Assembly (NCBI GenBank): GCA_024408855.1
Contig: JAKSUQ010000018.1
Location: 1-41,637, forward strand
Direction: 5' to 3'
Length of the DNA stretch: 41,637 nt
DNA from: a bacterium
Lineage (GTDB): Bacteria; Cyanobacteriota; Vampirovibrionia; Gastranaerophilales; Gastranaerophilaceae
Below, one piece after another: positions 1-7,519 of this stretch (its first letter is position 1; every line of letters starts with the position of its first letter). Under the pieces are notes generated by a model. The model was given only the letters and a program-made list of their open reading frames with translations. It was not told the DNA's origin and made no database searches. The position numbers were made by a program, and so were the translations under genes.

Positions 1-9
1 TTCATCCAT
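1..9 (-). CDS. start of a leftward gene, cut by the window edge
   Basis: Only the first three codons (Met-Asp-Glu) lie in the window, downstream of the promoter at 100-131. The frame is closed by a stop codon further upstream and this is its first ATG, so a gene probably starts here. Nothing can be said about its product. Confidence 0.35.
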
Positions 10-99
10 AGTTGGATAGTCCACAAGCGTAAATTCGGTAGGACTGCTACCTATTATATTTATTTCTATTTATGCGGAGCATCTTTTTGTTTGACAATG

Positions 100-131
100 C
101 AAAGGTACTGCTTTTTTCTTAAATATACAAA
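100..131 (-). promoter_or_regulatory. Bacteroidetes-type housekeeping promoter P1
   Basis: The -7 box (TACCTTTG on the minus strand) is at 100-107 and the -33 TTTG at 128-131, with a 20-bp spacer. It serves the gene that leaves the window at its left end. The palindromic operator seen at most other promoters is absent, because coding sequence runs up to the promoter. Confidence 0.8.
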
Positions 132-149
132 TTTTTATTGGTAGAAAAA

Positions 150-317
150 TCAATTTTTAAAATGTTTCTTATACCAATTTTCAATTGTAATAAAGATCAA
201 TAGCAGTGCGATAAAAGGTGAAGTTAGAATAAATAAGATAACCACCCATGGTGCACGAAGTTCCTGTTGATTATTATACAGGATAATGTTTTTAATTATT
301 CGTAATTTATTAATCAT
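150..317 (-). CDS. 55-aa single-span membrane protein
   Basis: A basic N-terminus is followed by a hydrophobic segment at about residues 24-44 and a short basic tail, as in a one-pass inner-membrane microprotein. The ATG at 317 overlaps the end of the preceding gene (stop at 310) by 8 bases, which implies translational coupling and favours this start over longer in-frame options. Two tiny membrane proteins made side by side could work as a pair, for example in lysis or superinfection control, but no family is recognised. Confidence 0.6.
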   Translation of the reverse strand: MINKLRIIKNIILYNNQQELRAPWVVILFILTSPFIALLLIFITIENWYKKHFKN

Positions 318-468
318 TGTCTTTTTTATTTTTATGATATTCTTTTGCAAAACCATACATAGCCATATAAGCAAATGCTATATAGCATAGACTAACAAAC
401 CAATCTTCATACCAACCAGCCATGAGGAAAAGCAAACCTGTTAATATGGAATAAAAAGTTTCTTTCAT
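310..468 (-). CDS. 52-aa two-span membrane protein
   Basis: Two hydrophobic stretches (about residues 5-18 and 24-43) are followed by a strongly charged KEYHKNKKDND tail. A TTG inside the upstream palindrome (485-503) gives a longer frame, but the ATG at 468 starts directly before the first hydrophobic stretch and is preferred. It overlaps the next membrane protein gene. Function unknown. Confidence 0.6.
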   Translation of the reverse strand: MKETFYSILTGLLFLMAGWYEDWFVSLCYIAFAYMAMYGFAKEYHKNKKDND

Positions 469-484
469 TGTTATTAAATAAAAT

Positions 485-503
485 GTACTCAATCGCGTCT
501 ATT
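485..503. repeat. palindromic ACTC-N4-GAGT element, copy 1
   Basis: Degenerate copy (plus strand GTACTCAATCGCGTC) between the genes at 310-468 and 502-1281, overlapping the stop codon of the latter. See the finding on this element family. Confidence 0.55.
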
Positions 504-1281
504 ATAGGAACGCTGGTTTTTCTCTGAATTTATCCAGTGCATTATTTATTGCATTGAAATCGTCGTACTGGACTACTAGTCCTCTTTGTTTCCAGAACTG
601 ATATTCCTGGTTATCTTCTTCATTGATAATAGTGTGTTCGTCATCTGTCCAGAAGAAACCCTCACATACCTTACCTACCCCACACAATACACGATAAAAA
701 CCATTGATATAGGGATGTGGTTTCAAAGAGGTATCCTTATGAGGTATACCGTGATTATCTTCAACATACAGCCAATCAATACCTGGTTTAGTAAGATGTT
801 CTGGAAGATACTTGAAGAATGCTTTATCACTATCAGTATTTTTAGTTAGTTCACCATCAATATACCACCAATTACTACCGGTAATCGCATCATCAGGTAC
901 AACAAAATCATCATTGTTTTCATATGGTGTGATTGTAATAACCTTTAACTTATCGTCGGTAATTAATTTAGATAGTACATCATTATGAATAAAAGCACTC
1001 CACTCAGATGCTTTAGGCAGAAGCATTGGATTAAGACTTACTTGTCCGTCTTCAAAAACGTACTTACCATCTTCTGTAAACTTAACGTTTTCATACTTTT
1101 GGCAAGACATTGTGATTTCTGATTTTCCATCTTTAGTCATTGTAAGAGCTTTAAAGTGCATATCACCAAACAAAGGTGAATAGAACTTTATATCATTCAA
1201 CTCGAATGCTTTATTTCTATCTCTATTGAAGAGGTATCCCATTACATTTGCATATATTGTAAGTGCTTCTGCTGCGTTCAT
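502..1281 (-). CDS. hypothetical protein, 259 aa
   Basis: A soluble, acidic protein rich in aromatic residues, with a GSNWWYIDGEL stretch near residue 134 and a WLYVEDNHGIPHKDTS stretch near 170. No signal peptide, membrane segment or known domain can be named. It lies in the five-gene unit that starts at promoter P2, 8 bases after the 72-aa gene. The continuous frame and tight spacing make it a confident gene. Confidence 0.85.
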   Translation of the reverse strand: MNAAEALTIYANVMGYLFNRDRNKAFELNDIKFYSPLFGDMHFKALTMTKDGKSEITMSCQKYENVKFTEDGKYVFEDGQVSLNPMLLPKASEWSAFIHNDVLSKLITDDKLKVITITPYENNDDFVVPDDAITGSNWWYIDGELTKNTDSDKAFFKYLPEHLTKPGIDWLYVEDNHGIPHKDTSLKPHPYINGFYRVLCGVGKVCEGFFWTDDEHTIINEEDNQEYQFWKQRGLVVQYDDFNAINNALDKFREKPAFL

Positions 1282-1289
1282 AATTGATT

Positions 1290-1508
1290 TTATTTTAGAA
1301 TTTGTTCAATGATTTCGATTGATTCTGCCACTATATATTCGTTACCTGCTTTAGTGTATATGATACTACCATTTGGTTGACCAGGTATAGTAGCGAAATC
1401 GCTTATTTCGTTTTTGTTTAGCATTAGCATCTTAAGGTTTTCCATGTCAGATGCCTCATGTAGTTGTATGAATCCACTAGGGATTTTATTTTTAGAAAAT
1501 GTACTCAT
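1290..1508 (-). CDS. hypothetical protein, 72 aa
   Basis: Small soluble protein of unknown family. The ATG at 1508 lies inside a palindromic element (1501-1519) and the gene follows the secreted-protein gene by 9 bases. Because the start sits inside the possible hairpin, that structure could influence its translation. Confidence 0.75.
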   Translation of the reverse strand: MSTFSKNKIPSGFIQLHEASDMENLKMLMLNKNEISDFATIPGQPNGSIIYTKAGNEYIVAESIEIIEQILK

Positions 1509-1519
1509 TCGCGTCTATT
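1501..1519. repeat. palindromic ACTC-N4-GAGT element, copy 2
   Basis: Degenerate copy (ACTCATTCGCGTC). It contains the ATG of the 72-aa gene and overlaps the stop codon of the upstream gene, so on the mRNA it would sit across the intercistronic junction. Confidence 0.55.
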
Positions 1520-2180
1520 ATTTAATTGGTAGATAAGCATTAACACCGAGGCTAATATTAAATCCCGTGTGATTAGTTAGAGCCAAATCAAGGTTCAATG
1601 CGAAGTGTTTACTAACAGGCATAATGAATGTAGCAAAACCGCCATAAGTACCTTCAGTTACTTTACCACCCCATAGATTTTTATTTTCTTCAAGTGTTAC
1701 GTGCTCACTTTCATCTTTACATCCTACCATAGAACATTTACCTGCTAACACACCACAAGCGAAATGCTGTCCAAACATAAGCCCCATTCGTATATCCCAT
1801 TCAGGCATACCTCCCGGCAATTTACCACCACAATATCCATCAAAACCTGCTGTAACGCCTAGCAATTTACCACCATGATAATACATTGATGCACCATACA
1901 TAAATGAGTCATCATTATATGAGTAACCAAAGCGTGTCATCAAGCCAATGATTGGATGTTTGGTGTCTTTCCAATTTTCCAGCCATTTATCAAGATAGTA
2001 ATCGCTTTCTTGTGTGGTTCGATATGTTTTTCTAGGTGTTGCCACACGATATGTTTGATCGTTTGTACAAGTTACCGTTACGGTTGTTGGACGATTACTA
2101 CGATAAATATACGTAGAAGTTTGCGAATACATGCTAATTGAAAGCATGATTACCAAAATAAATGTTAGATACTTTTTCAT
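1518..2180 (-). CDS. secreted protein with signal peptide, possible outer-membrane barrel
   Basis: 220 aa. The start at 2180 gives a classic signal peptide (MKKYLTFILVIMLSISMYS, cleavage likely before the following Gln) and lies about 30 bases from the -7 box of P2. A longer in-frame start would overlap the promoter and is rejected. The mature part is rich in Gly, Tyr and Cys. Its C-terminal third has alternating hydrophobic/polar strands (HFALNLDLALTNHTGFN) ending in YLPIK, as in small Bacteroidetes outer-membrane barrels. Exported phage proteins can mask receptors or block superinfection; that role is inference from export only. Confidence 0.8.
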   Translation of the reverse strand: MKKYLTFILVIMLSISMYSQTSTYIYRSNRPTTVTVTCTNDQTYRVATPRKTYRTTQESDYYLDKWLENWKDTKHPIIGLMTRFGYSYNDDSFMYGASMYYHGGKLLGVTAGFDGYCGGKLPGGMPEWDIRMGLMFGQHFACGVLAGKCSMVGCKDESEHVTLEENKNLWGGKVTEGTYGGFATFIMPVSKHFALNLDLALTNHTGFNISLGVNAYLPIK

Positions 2181-2210
2181 AAGTGTTGTTTTTAATTTTG
2201 TTTGACGATG

Positions 2211-2242
2211 CAAAGGTACTGCTTTTTATTTAAACACGCAAA
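2211..2242 (-). promoter_or_regulatory. Bacteroidetes-type housekeeping promoter P2
   Basis: The -7 box is at 2211-2218 and the -33 TTTG at 2239-2242, spacer 20 bp. It drives the five-gene unit from the secreted protein (2180) to the small membrane proteins. The -33 box is 4 bases from the stop codon of the upstream gene, and no operator is present because that region is coding. Confidence 0.8.
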
Positions 2243-2245
2243 TAA

Positions 2246-2821
2246 TTATGCCACTAATTTTTTAAACGTACGTATTTGATTAACAGTCGTAGCCAAATCA
2301 TGTAGTGACTTTTCTCCACATTTGCAATACCACCAATGATTACCCGTGAATACATAATTATATTCTGTATTATAATGCATATTTTGTAATAGGCTTGCAT
2401 TAACACGTTCGTCTGTGGTAAATTCAAATATTGGATTTGTTGGTGTATAACCTTTATGTGCTAGGGCTATATCAATAAATTTGAAATCCTTATCAGACTT
2501 TTCATCGCAATCAAGTGAAATGATTTTGCCAAGTGTCATTAGATTCAATACTTGTTCATAAGTTTTGAAATCCAAATGCAATTGCATACCAACACCCATG
2601 ACGATACTTGCATCACTATAAGCGTGCCCGATATATCCATCAAATTGACTTGCAATACTAATACTAGTTGCATTTTCGGGTATGGTAATAGTAAGCCTAG
2701 ACAAATCACTATCAGGGATATTTACTTTATACCCAGGAGGTAAAAGTTTCTTATTGAAGGAAATTGTCTTTCCTTTATCAATGTCGCGAAGGCGTATTGC
2801 GATACAAGCGTGTGTAGCCAT
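2246..2821 (-). CDS. hypothetical protein, 191 aa
   Basis: Soluble protein, last gene of the P3 unit. The N-terminal half looks beta-rich (GYKVNIPDSDLSRLTITIPEN near 30-50). The C-terminal half has a YVFTGNHWWYCKCGEK stretch with two Cys near residue 163. It resembles no family I can name. A palindromic element lies between it and the preceding gene. Confidence 0.8.
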   Translation of the reverse strand: MATHACIAIRLRDIDKGKTISFNKKLLPPGYKVNIPDSDLSRLTITIPENATSISIASQFDGYIGHAYSDASIVMGVGMQLHLDFKTYEQVLNLMTLGKIISLDCDEKSDKDFKFIDIALAHKGYTPTNPIFEFTTDERVNASLLQNMHYNTEYNYVFTGNHWWYCKCGEKSLHDLATTVNQIRTFKKLVA

Positions 2822-2828
2822 AGTTTAT

Positions 2829-2847
2829 GTACTCAAACGAGTCTATT
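2829..2847. repeat. palindromic ACTC-N4-GAGT element, copy 3
   Basis: Plus strand GTACTCAAACGAGTCTATT, between the stop of the 95-aa gene and the ATG of the 191-aa gene. The 4-bp stem closes a 4-base loop, 8 bases before the ATG. Confidence 0.6.
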
Positions 2848-3134
2848 TATTTAATGGTAATACAATGAATAGAATAACGACGGATTTTCCAATCATATTC
2901 AGTGGCAAACCCAATTTGTTGAATATTTGACATTTTGTCAATAGACAATGGCATACAGTATTTCCGATAGCCATTCTTTTTAATCTTCTTTTCAATGATT
3001 TGGTTTACACGAGCGAGGGCTTCGTCATAACTACGATATACAATCTTATCATCTACAATTAAATCGAGATGAGTATTAGCGTAATGGTTTTTATGGCGAA
3101 TATATTCTTGAAGTCGAATTTGATATACTTTCAT
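2847..3134 (-). CDS. hypothetical protein, 95 aa
   Basis: Basic, probably mixed alpha/beta protein. The start (MKVYQIRLQEYIRHKNHY) and the charged helix at about 45-55 (NQIIEKKIKKNGYRKY) could suit nucleic-acid contact, but no domain is recognised. Fourth gene of the P3 unit. Confidence 0.75.
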   Translation of the reverse strand: MKVYQIRLQEYIRHKNHYANTHLDLIVDDKIVYRSYDEALARVNQIIEKKIKKNGYRKYCMPLSIDKMSNIQQIGFATEYDWKIRRYSIHCITIK

Positions 3135-3153
3135 ATTTATTTTCCTTTTTATT

Positions 3154-3390
3154 TTAAATTGTTTTTATAATTTCGAACCATTCATGTTCCATGTTAAGTG
3201 GTTCGATATACATAACTGAACCATCACTAAATACAATGGTGTTTACATCATAATCACTGCCACTATCAGCACCTTTCCCTTTATACAAGAATTTTTTTTC
3301 TTTATTAGGGTTAATACTAACTACGTAATCAAGATTGATGAAACGTACTTCTCCACTCACTGCAAGAGTAACACTAATAAAATGTGCCAT
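3154..3390 (-). CDS. hypothetical protein, 78 aa
   Basis: Short beta-rich protein (MAHFISVTLAVSGEVRFINL at the start, FSDGSVMYIEPLN later), like small SH3/Tudor-like phage proteins in length and strand pattern, though no family can be assigned. It is 5 bases after the 53-aa gene in the same unit. Confidence 0.75.
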   Translation of the reverse strand: MAHFISVTLAVSGEVRFINLDYVVSINPNKEKKFLYKGKGADSGSDYDVNTIVFSDGSVMYIEPLNMEHEWFEIIKTI

Positions 3391-3395
3391 AAGTT

Positions 3396-3557
3396 TTAAT
3401 TGCTTAATTTGGTTAATGTGTAGGAAAATGCAAAGTCATGCTCAACAAGCCATTTCCCTTGTTTTCTTGCTTTGTTCTTCGATGGGTAATTTTCATGTGT
3501 GCAAAGCGTTCCCCATGAAGTGTAAGCATTTAATTGGTGTGGTATTGCTTTTGCCAT
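3396..3557 (-). CDS. 53-aa basic protein
   Basis: Reading leftward from the ATG at 3557 gives an open frame with a compact, basic product (motifs LCTHENYP and SKNKARKQGKW). Its start is 1 base after the stop of the upstream 57-aa gene and its stop is 5 bases before the 78-aa gene, exactly the packing expected of a real operon member. Function unknown. Confidence 0.7.
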   Translation of the reverse strand: MAKAIPHQLNAYTSWGTLCTHENYPSKNKARKQGKWLVEHDFAFSYTLTKLSN

Positions 3558-3558
3558 A

Positions 3559-3732
3559 TTACATATACTCCTTTCGTTCTTCGTAAGCGGTTACGTATTC
3601 TTTGGCTGCGTTATACAAACGTTCAGCATATTCTTCTTCGCTTTCGCTTAATTCTTCACAATCTTGGATTGCATCAAGACAATCGCAGAAATCGCCATAA
3701 GTGTTATGAAAACGGCAATAAGACATGTTCAT
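3559..3732 (-). CDS. 57-aa acidic, cysteine-containing protein
   Basis: First gene of the P3 unit. A Cys/Asp-rich N-terminus (YGDFCDCLDAIQDCEE) is followed by a long acidic helix (LSESEEEYAERLYNAAKEY). Starts at 3732 and 3726 (Met-Asn-Met) are both possible. Its negative charge is compatible with a DNA-mimic or inhibitor type protein, but that is only a composition argument. Confidence 0.7.
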   Translation of the reverse strand: MNMSYCRFHNTYGDFCDCLDAIQDCEELSESEEEYAERLYNAAKEYVTAYEERKEYM

Positions 3733-3776
3733 AATTGTTTTCTCCTTTCTATTTTAGTTGTTTTTGAATTACGATG

Positions 3777-3859
3777 CAAAGGTACAATTTTTTTTTCAAT
3801 TATGCAAATAATTTGGTGAAAAAAATGTAAATTCGTGTTTTTTGTAAAGTAGAGTTAGC
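3777..3859 (-). promoter_or_regulatory. promoter P3 with upstream operator
   Basis: -7 box 3777-3784, -33 TTTG 3805-3808, spacer 20 bp. The operator (GTAAAGTAGAGTTAGC) at 3844-3859 begins 39 bp from the -33 box, 11 bp closer than the usual 50. It drives five genes from 3732 down to 2246. Confidence 0.8.
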
Positions 3860-3871
3860 AAAATGCCAACC

Positions 3872-4393
3872 CTACTCTTCCATGAACTCATACTCAACTT
3901 CAGTATATTTCATTGTGTCGGGCTTTCTATTATCCGTAGAGATTACGTTTCTAGCCCAAGTACCACATAACTCTTTATTGATGCCACGATAATCTCCACC
4001 ACCTCTGTCATTACCTTCAGCAGTTAATAGTGGTAATGGGTTAATACGATACCCCCACTTATCAGCCTTGATTTTACGCGTATCAATATATACCATCTTA
4101 TCGTGATTGATAATATAACGATACCCAAAAAACGGAAATAAATTAATTACAAACCGATATTTTTCTTGTACCAATCCAAACAAATTTTTGGTTTCGTTTT
4201 TTTCATTATCGGCATAATCACCAGCCCACACAACTTGCATAGGAGTACGATACAAAGCACACATAACACGATTAACAAATGAATTAGTTAAATAACTATG
4301 TTCCATCAATTTTGTTCCTGTGTTATGAGGTTCAATGCCTTTCCAAATGTTTTCAGTGGTTTTCTTCAAGACTGCTTTATAGTATTGTCCCAT
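3872..4393 (-). CDS. MGQYYKAV-type conserved phage protein, paralog A
   Basis: 173 aa. Begins MGQYYKAVLKK and carries KLMEHSYLTN, VVWAGDYADNE, RINPLPLLTAEGNDRGGGDY and a C-terminal YEFMEE. I know these motifs from an uncharacterised protein family widespread in phages; no activity is established. It is the second copy in tandem with 4507-5022, each copy preceded by the same conserved leader. The Gly-rich GNDRGGGDY segment is the most conserved part of the pair. Confidence 0.85.
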   Translation of the reverse strand: MGQYYKAVLKKTTENIWKGIEPHNTGTKLMEHSYLTNSFVNRVMCALYRTPMQVVWAGDYADNEKNETKNLFGLVQEKYRFVINLFPFFGYRYIINHDKMVYIDTRKIKADKWGYRINPLPLLTAEGNDRGGGDYRGINKELCGTWARNVISTDNRKPDTMKYTEVEYEFMEE

Positions 4394-4440
4394 AGTTGTA
4401 TGAACGATTACCTATACATCGTAAGGTTTTAGTTGTTGTT
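4392..4440 (-). promoter_or_regulatory. conserved mRNA leader of paralog A
   Basis: The minus-strand leader contains ACGATGTATAGGTAATCGT, which can form a 5-bp hairpin (ACGAT/ATCGT) just before the ATG. The same leader precedes the genes at 4507, 5400 and 7737. No promoter sits here, so this copy is internal to the P4 transcript. Confidence 0.65.
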
Positions 4441-4506
4441 TTTAAATTTGCTTTTTTTTGTATGCCGGTGTTCGTTGTCTTATCGCAACCGGAAACATGA
4501 AAATAA

Positions 4507-5022
4507 CTAATAAATATCACTTTCTTCAAAATCATATTCAACCTCGGAATATTGGCTATTAGGCTTGGTATAATTAACTTGTATAGTATCTTTTGCCCAA
4601 GTTCCAATTGCCTCCATACAAGTCCCATAATAATCGCCACCACCTAGTCCATTTCCAATAGCAGTTAATAATGGCAATGGGTGTATGCGTTCACCATATT
4701 TATTTTTCTTAATCTTTGAAAGGTCGATAAAAACCTTTTTAGTTTCATTTATCAAATAAATAAATTTATTTTCATCGTAATCCCCATTAACACCAAACTC
4801 GGCTTTGACACAATCCTCGTAGATATTATCATCAGCATATTCACCAGCCCAAACTACTGACATCGGATAAAGATAAATTCTATGAAGAATATCAGAAAGG
4901 AATCTATTACCAATGTAAGAATGTTCCATCAGTTTTGCACCAACACCAAAATCCCAAGGTGTGAAACCTTTCCAAAAACCACCCTCTTCTGCCTTATAGC
5001 AAGCTTTATAACATTGTCCCAT
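4507..5022 (-). CDS. MGQYYKAV-type conserved phage protein, paralog B
   Basis: 171 aa, clearly paralogous to 3872-4393: MGQCYKACYKA start, KLMEHSYIGN, VVWAGEYADD, RIHPLPLLTAIGNGLGGGDY and a C-terminal YDFEE. The N-terminal 25 residues and the middle (about 75-100) have diverged. First gene after promoter P4 and its conserved leader. The tandem duplication including the leader suggests dosage or subfunction divergence. Confidence 0.85.
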   Translation of the reverse strand: MGQCYKACYKAEEGGFWKGFTPWDFGVGAKLMEHSYIGNRFLSDILHRIYLYPMSVVWAGEYADDNIYEDCVKAEFGVNGDYDENKFIYLINETKKVFIDLSKIKKNKYGERIHPLPLLTAIGNGLGGGDYYGTCMEAIGTWAKDTIQVNYTKPNSQYSEVEYDFEESDIY

Positions 5023-5065
5023 ATTAGTTAGAACGATTACCTATACATCGTGAGGTTTTAGTTGT
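5023..5065 (-). promoter_or_regulatory. conserved mRNA leader of paralog B
   Basis: Same CACGATGTATAGGTAATCGT hairpin leader between the P4 start site and the ATG at 5022. Confidence 0.65.
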
Positions 5066-5083
5066 TGTTATTGAAATCTGCTG

Positions 5084-5177
5084 CAAAGGTACAACTTTTT
5101 TTTGATATATGCAAATAAAATGTGAAATAAAATGCAAATACATGGTATATTTGTGTATTTTGCTATGTATAGTTTGC
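5084..5177 (-). promoter_or_regulatory. promoter P4 with degenerate operator
   Basis: -7 box 5084-5091, -33 TTTG 5112-5115, spacer 20 bp. A degenerate operator (GCTATGTATAGTTTGC) at 5162-5177 sits at the standard 50 bp. The mirrored TTTGCATATGTCAAA box starts at 5213, 101 bp from the -33 box. Drives both MGQYYKAV paralogs. Confidence 0.8.
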
Positions 5178-5340
5178 AATTTACAGTTTTTTGCACTTTT
5201 TTATTCTAAAAATTTGCATATGTCAAATATTTTACTTTTTTATATAACACCCGCAACTAAAACTTCAATTTTAAGACAACTTTTTAACAAAGATGATAAT
5301 TTATACCTTAAACGTGAGAAAGTGGCTTAAAACAAAGAAA

Positions 5341-5372
5341 AATGGGCAACCACTTAATTGTGATTGTCCATT
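5341..5372 (-). terminator. rho-independent terminator after parB-like gene
   Basis: Minus strand: AATGGACAATCAC, 6-base loop, GTGGTTGCCCATT followed by TTTCTTTG. One mismatch interrupts a roughly 13-bp stem. Its sequence is unrelated to the other terminators of the array. Confidence 0.8.
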
Positions 5373-5399
5373 TCACCATTATATTTTGTCAACAACCTA

Positions 5400-6299
5400 T
5401 TAGGCTGCATCAGCAACCTCTCCGTCAGTCGGTGCATCAACGAGCATAGACTCGAGAATAACATCTACGTTCTCGTTTTTCAGTCGCTCAACGAGTGCTT
5501 GCATATCAAGGTTCAGTGCCTTGCTCTTACCATACTTGGTTTCAATCTTCGCAATGTAGGAATACAAGGTTTCCATACCCTTGAGAATAGCCTTGCTATC
5601 ACGATAAATAACTGTCTTGGTAGTCAAGTCAATGTCGGTATGCTTAACCAACTTAACTTTCTTCTCACCCTTTTCCTCGGCATTAGCCTTGAGTTTCTCC
5701 AACTCGGCAACAACCGCATCTTGGTTCTTGTTGTTGGCTTGGAGCATACGGCGAAGATTAGAGCCGGAAATTACGTTATCACGCACAGCTTCTTGCAGAC
5801 GAGTGTCCATCTCAAGAATTTGCAACCAATAGGTTACAACACCTTGGTTCTTACCCAAACGCTTGGCAATCTCTGCAATGGTAAAACCGCAGTTCTCGCG
5901 GAGTTTATAAGCGAGTTGTCCCCACTCATACTCGTTAAAGTTCTTACCCTCGTTACGCAAGCCTTGCTGAATGAGCAAATCAGCTTCACTCAAACTCTTG
6001 CTTACGAGAATAGCCGGAACGCGTGCAATGTCCTTACCCTCGGAAATAAGTTGCATAACTGCACGATAGCGACGCTCACCATCAACGAGTTTATAAATAG
6101 TAGTACCATCTTCACGCTTACCACCATCTTGTACGGAAATGGGGTTCAGCATACCCTGCTCGTCAATTTGGCGTGCCAACTCGCTAATATCGCCAAAGTC
6201 ACTACGCGAGTTAAAGCCATCAACGACAACGATGGCACGCGGGTCGATAGAATACAAATCTTTCTTGGTAGTCTTGTTAATCATAGTTGTTGCCTCCAT
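5400..6299 (-). CDS. ParB/Spo0J-like nuclease-domain and HTH protein
   Basis: Up to 299 aa. A ParB N-terminal domain (about residues 18-115) with the nucleotide-binding signature GERRYRA at 74-80 is followed by a ParB-type helix-turn-helix at about 138-160 (FTIAEIAKRLGKNQGVVTYW) and a Lys/Glu-rich linker at 195-225. A GGAGG 8 bases before the second ATG (6284) suggests the real start may be Met6. In plasmids ParB is a CTP-dependent partition clamp; phage homologues may act in DNA segregation or gene control. No ParA is visible nearby. Single-gene unit with its own promoter (P5), the shared leader and a terminator. Confidence 0.92.
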   Translation of the reverse strand: MEATTMINKTTKKDLYSIDPRAIVVVDGFNSRSDFGDISELARQIDEQGMLNPISVQDGGKREDGTTIYKLVDGERRYRAVMQLISEGKDIARVPAILVSKSLSEADLLIQQGLRNEGKNFNEYEWGQLAYKLRENCGFTIAEIAKRLGKNQGVVTYWLQILEMDTRLQEAVRDNVISGSNLRRMLQANNKNQDAVVAELEKLKANAEEKGEKKVKLVKHTDIDLTTKTVIYRDSKAILKGMETLYSYIAKIETKYGKSKALNLDMQALVERLKNENVDVILESMLVDAPTDGEVADAA

Positions 6300-6340
6300 A
6301 ATAGTTAGAACGATTACCTATACATCGTGAGGTTTTATAG
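6300..6340 (-). promoter_or_regulatory. conserved mRNA leader of parB-like gene
   Basis: Carries the same ACGATGTATAGGTAATCGT hairpin as the leaders of the paralog pair and the DUF932 gene. Confidence 0.65.
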
Positions 6341-6361
6341 TTGTTGTTTTTAAATCTGCTG

Positions 6362-6457
6362 CAAAGGTACAACATTTTTTTCATATATGCAAATTATTTG
6401 GCGAAAAAAATGCAAATACCCCTAGTTTTTAACGTTTTTGTAAAGTAGAGTTAGCAA
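6362..6457 (-). promoter_or_regulatory. promoter P5 with upstream operator
   Basis: -7 box 6362-6369, -33 TTTG 6390-6393, spacer 20 bp. The operator GTAAAGTAGAGTTAGC at 6442-6457 lies 52 bp from the -33 box, the one small deviation from the 50-bp rule. It overlaps the last codons of the upstream gene. Drives the ParB-like gene alone. Confidence 0.8.
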
Positions 6458-6803
6458 AATGGTTGATTTCCTCTACATCACCATTGGTATGGATAATATC
6501 AAAACGATAAATAAAACCATTAACCAATTGTTTCTTAATTTCCTCTATATCACCATAGCGGAAATGATAGACAGGTATACGGCTAGTTGTATGTGATAAC
6601 CCACTCATTTCAACCAAGAAATTTTTACCCGACTTGGTGAACTTTTTACACCCATGTGAAGTGTATAGTTCAATAGCCACTAGTTCATCAGGCTTATAGG
6701 ACTTTTTCTTGGGTGTTTCTTTCTTTGTAGACTCAATCGAGTCCTTTGTTTTGGTAGGAGCCATTGGTTTTTGACTCCCACCAATTATAAAATTAATTTG
6801 CAT
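6429..6803 (-). CDS. hypothetical protein, 124 aa, basic linker
   Basis: Residues 14-42 are a Lys/Thr/Ser-rich flexible segment and the rest is a compact mixed domain. The last residues (FANSTLQKR) are encoded by the operator of promoter P5. A perfect GACTC-N4-GAGTC palindrome falls in the linker codons (6730-6744). Second gene of the P6 unit; function unknown. Confidence 0.75.
   Translation of the reverse strand: MQINFIIGGSQKPMAPTKTKDSIESTKKETPKKKSYKPDELVAIELYTSHGCKKFTKSGKNFLVEMSGLSHTTSRIPVYHFRYGDIEEIKKQLVNGFIYRFDIIHTNGDVEEINHFANSTLQKR
6730..6744. repeat. palindromic GACTC-N4-GAGTC element inside a gene
   Basis: Plus strand GACTCAATCGAGTCC, matching the intergenic palindromes but here within the Lys-rich linker codons (KDSIEST) of the 124-aa gene. 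Confidence 0.5.
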
Positions 6804-6820
6804 AGTATTTTCCTTTCTTT

Positions 6821-7471
6821 TTATCGTGAAACAATATCAGCAATCATTTTCACAAGTTCCTCACAAGTGCCACCAAAACAATAACATGAAAAGCGACTTA
6901 AATCGTTATCAGCGAAATCTTGTCCATCAGTTAATGATGGCTTAACATTGCAGAAATACTTTCCATTTAGTGTAATAACAACATAAACACCATCACTGAT
7001 AGTTGATTTAACCTCACTAGCGAAACCATACATTTTCAAACTTTCCAATTGGCTTTTAATATAGTATGCCTTATCGGTTAAACTTTTTATTTTGTTACGT
7101 TCTTCTTCTTCCTTTTTCTTTTTAGCGACTTTGTTGGCATTAACTTGTTTCTCAAATACTTCACGCAGATGCGAATGTTGGTTCATTCTATCTTCAATAA
7201 AGTTGATAAGTTCATTTTCGGAAATATCAACAAGGAAACTCCACCAACCACCATCAAAATCTTCATCGTTGAAACGTTCTACGAAATCAGCAATATTTTC
7301 ATAGCGAGAGGAACGGCTAGTGGTAGATGCATCAAAAAACTGCATACCATCACAATCGAACAACATATTGAGAAATGTTGTCATATAACCCTCACTAGTT
7401 TTCATAAGGTTATCGTACGTGTCGCGAGAAATGTTTTGGTTGTTAGTAACCGGTACAAGAAAAATAAACAT
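6821..7471 (-). CDS. hypothetical protein, 216 aa
   Basis: First gene of the P6 unit. The N-terminal half is mixed, with an acidic FNDEDFDGGWWSF stretch near residue 88. A Lys/Glu-rich helix (about 110-130) precedes a C-terminal domain with GVYVVITLNGKYFCNV. The layout suggests two domains joined by a coiled helix. No family recognised. Confidence 0.8.
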   Translation of the reverse strand: MFIFLVPVTNNQNISRDTYDNLMKTSEGYMTTFLNMLFDCDGMQFFDASTTSRSSRYENIADFVERFNDEDFDGGWWSFLVDISENELINFIEDRMNQHSHLREVFEKQVNANKVAKKKKEEEERNKIKSLTDKAYYIKSQLESLKMYGFASEVKSTISDGVYVVITLNGKYFCNVKPSLTDGQDFADNDLSRFSCYCFGGTCEELVKMIADIVSR

Positions 7472-7519
7472 AATTGTAAATAGTTTTAGTTGTTAATATT
7501 ATCTTTTTGTTATCTGCTG

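Noticed and set aside
4441-4506. A terminator between the MGQYYKAV paralogs (CCGG-rich hairpin)
   Set aside because: The inverted repeat is weak and is not followed by a T-run in the leftward direction.
5364-6308. A long rightward open frame (314 codons) opposite the ParB-like gene
   Set aside because: It is the antisense of a gene with clear domain motifs and lacks its own promoter or recognisable product.
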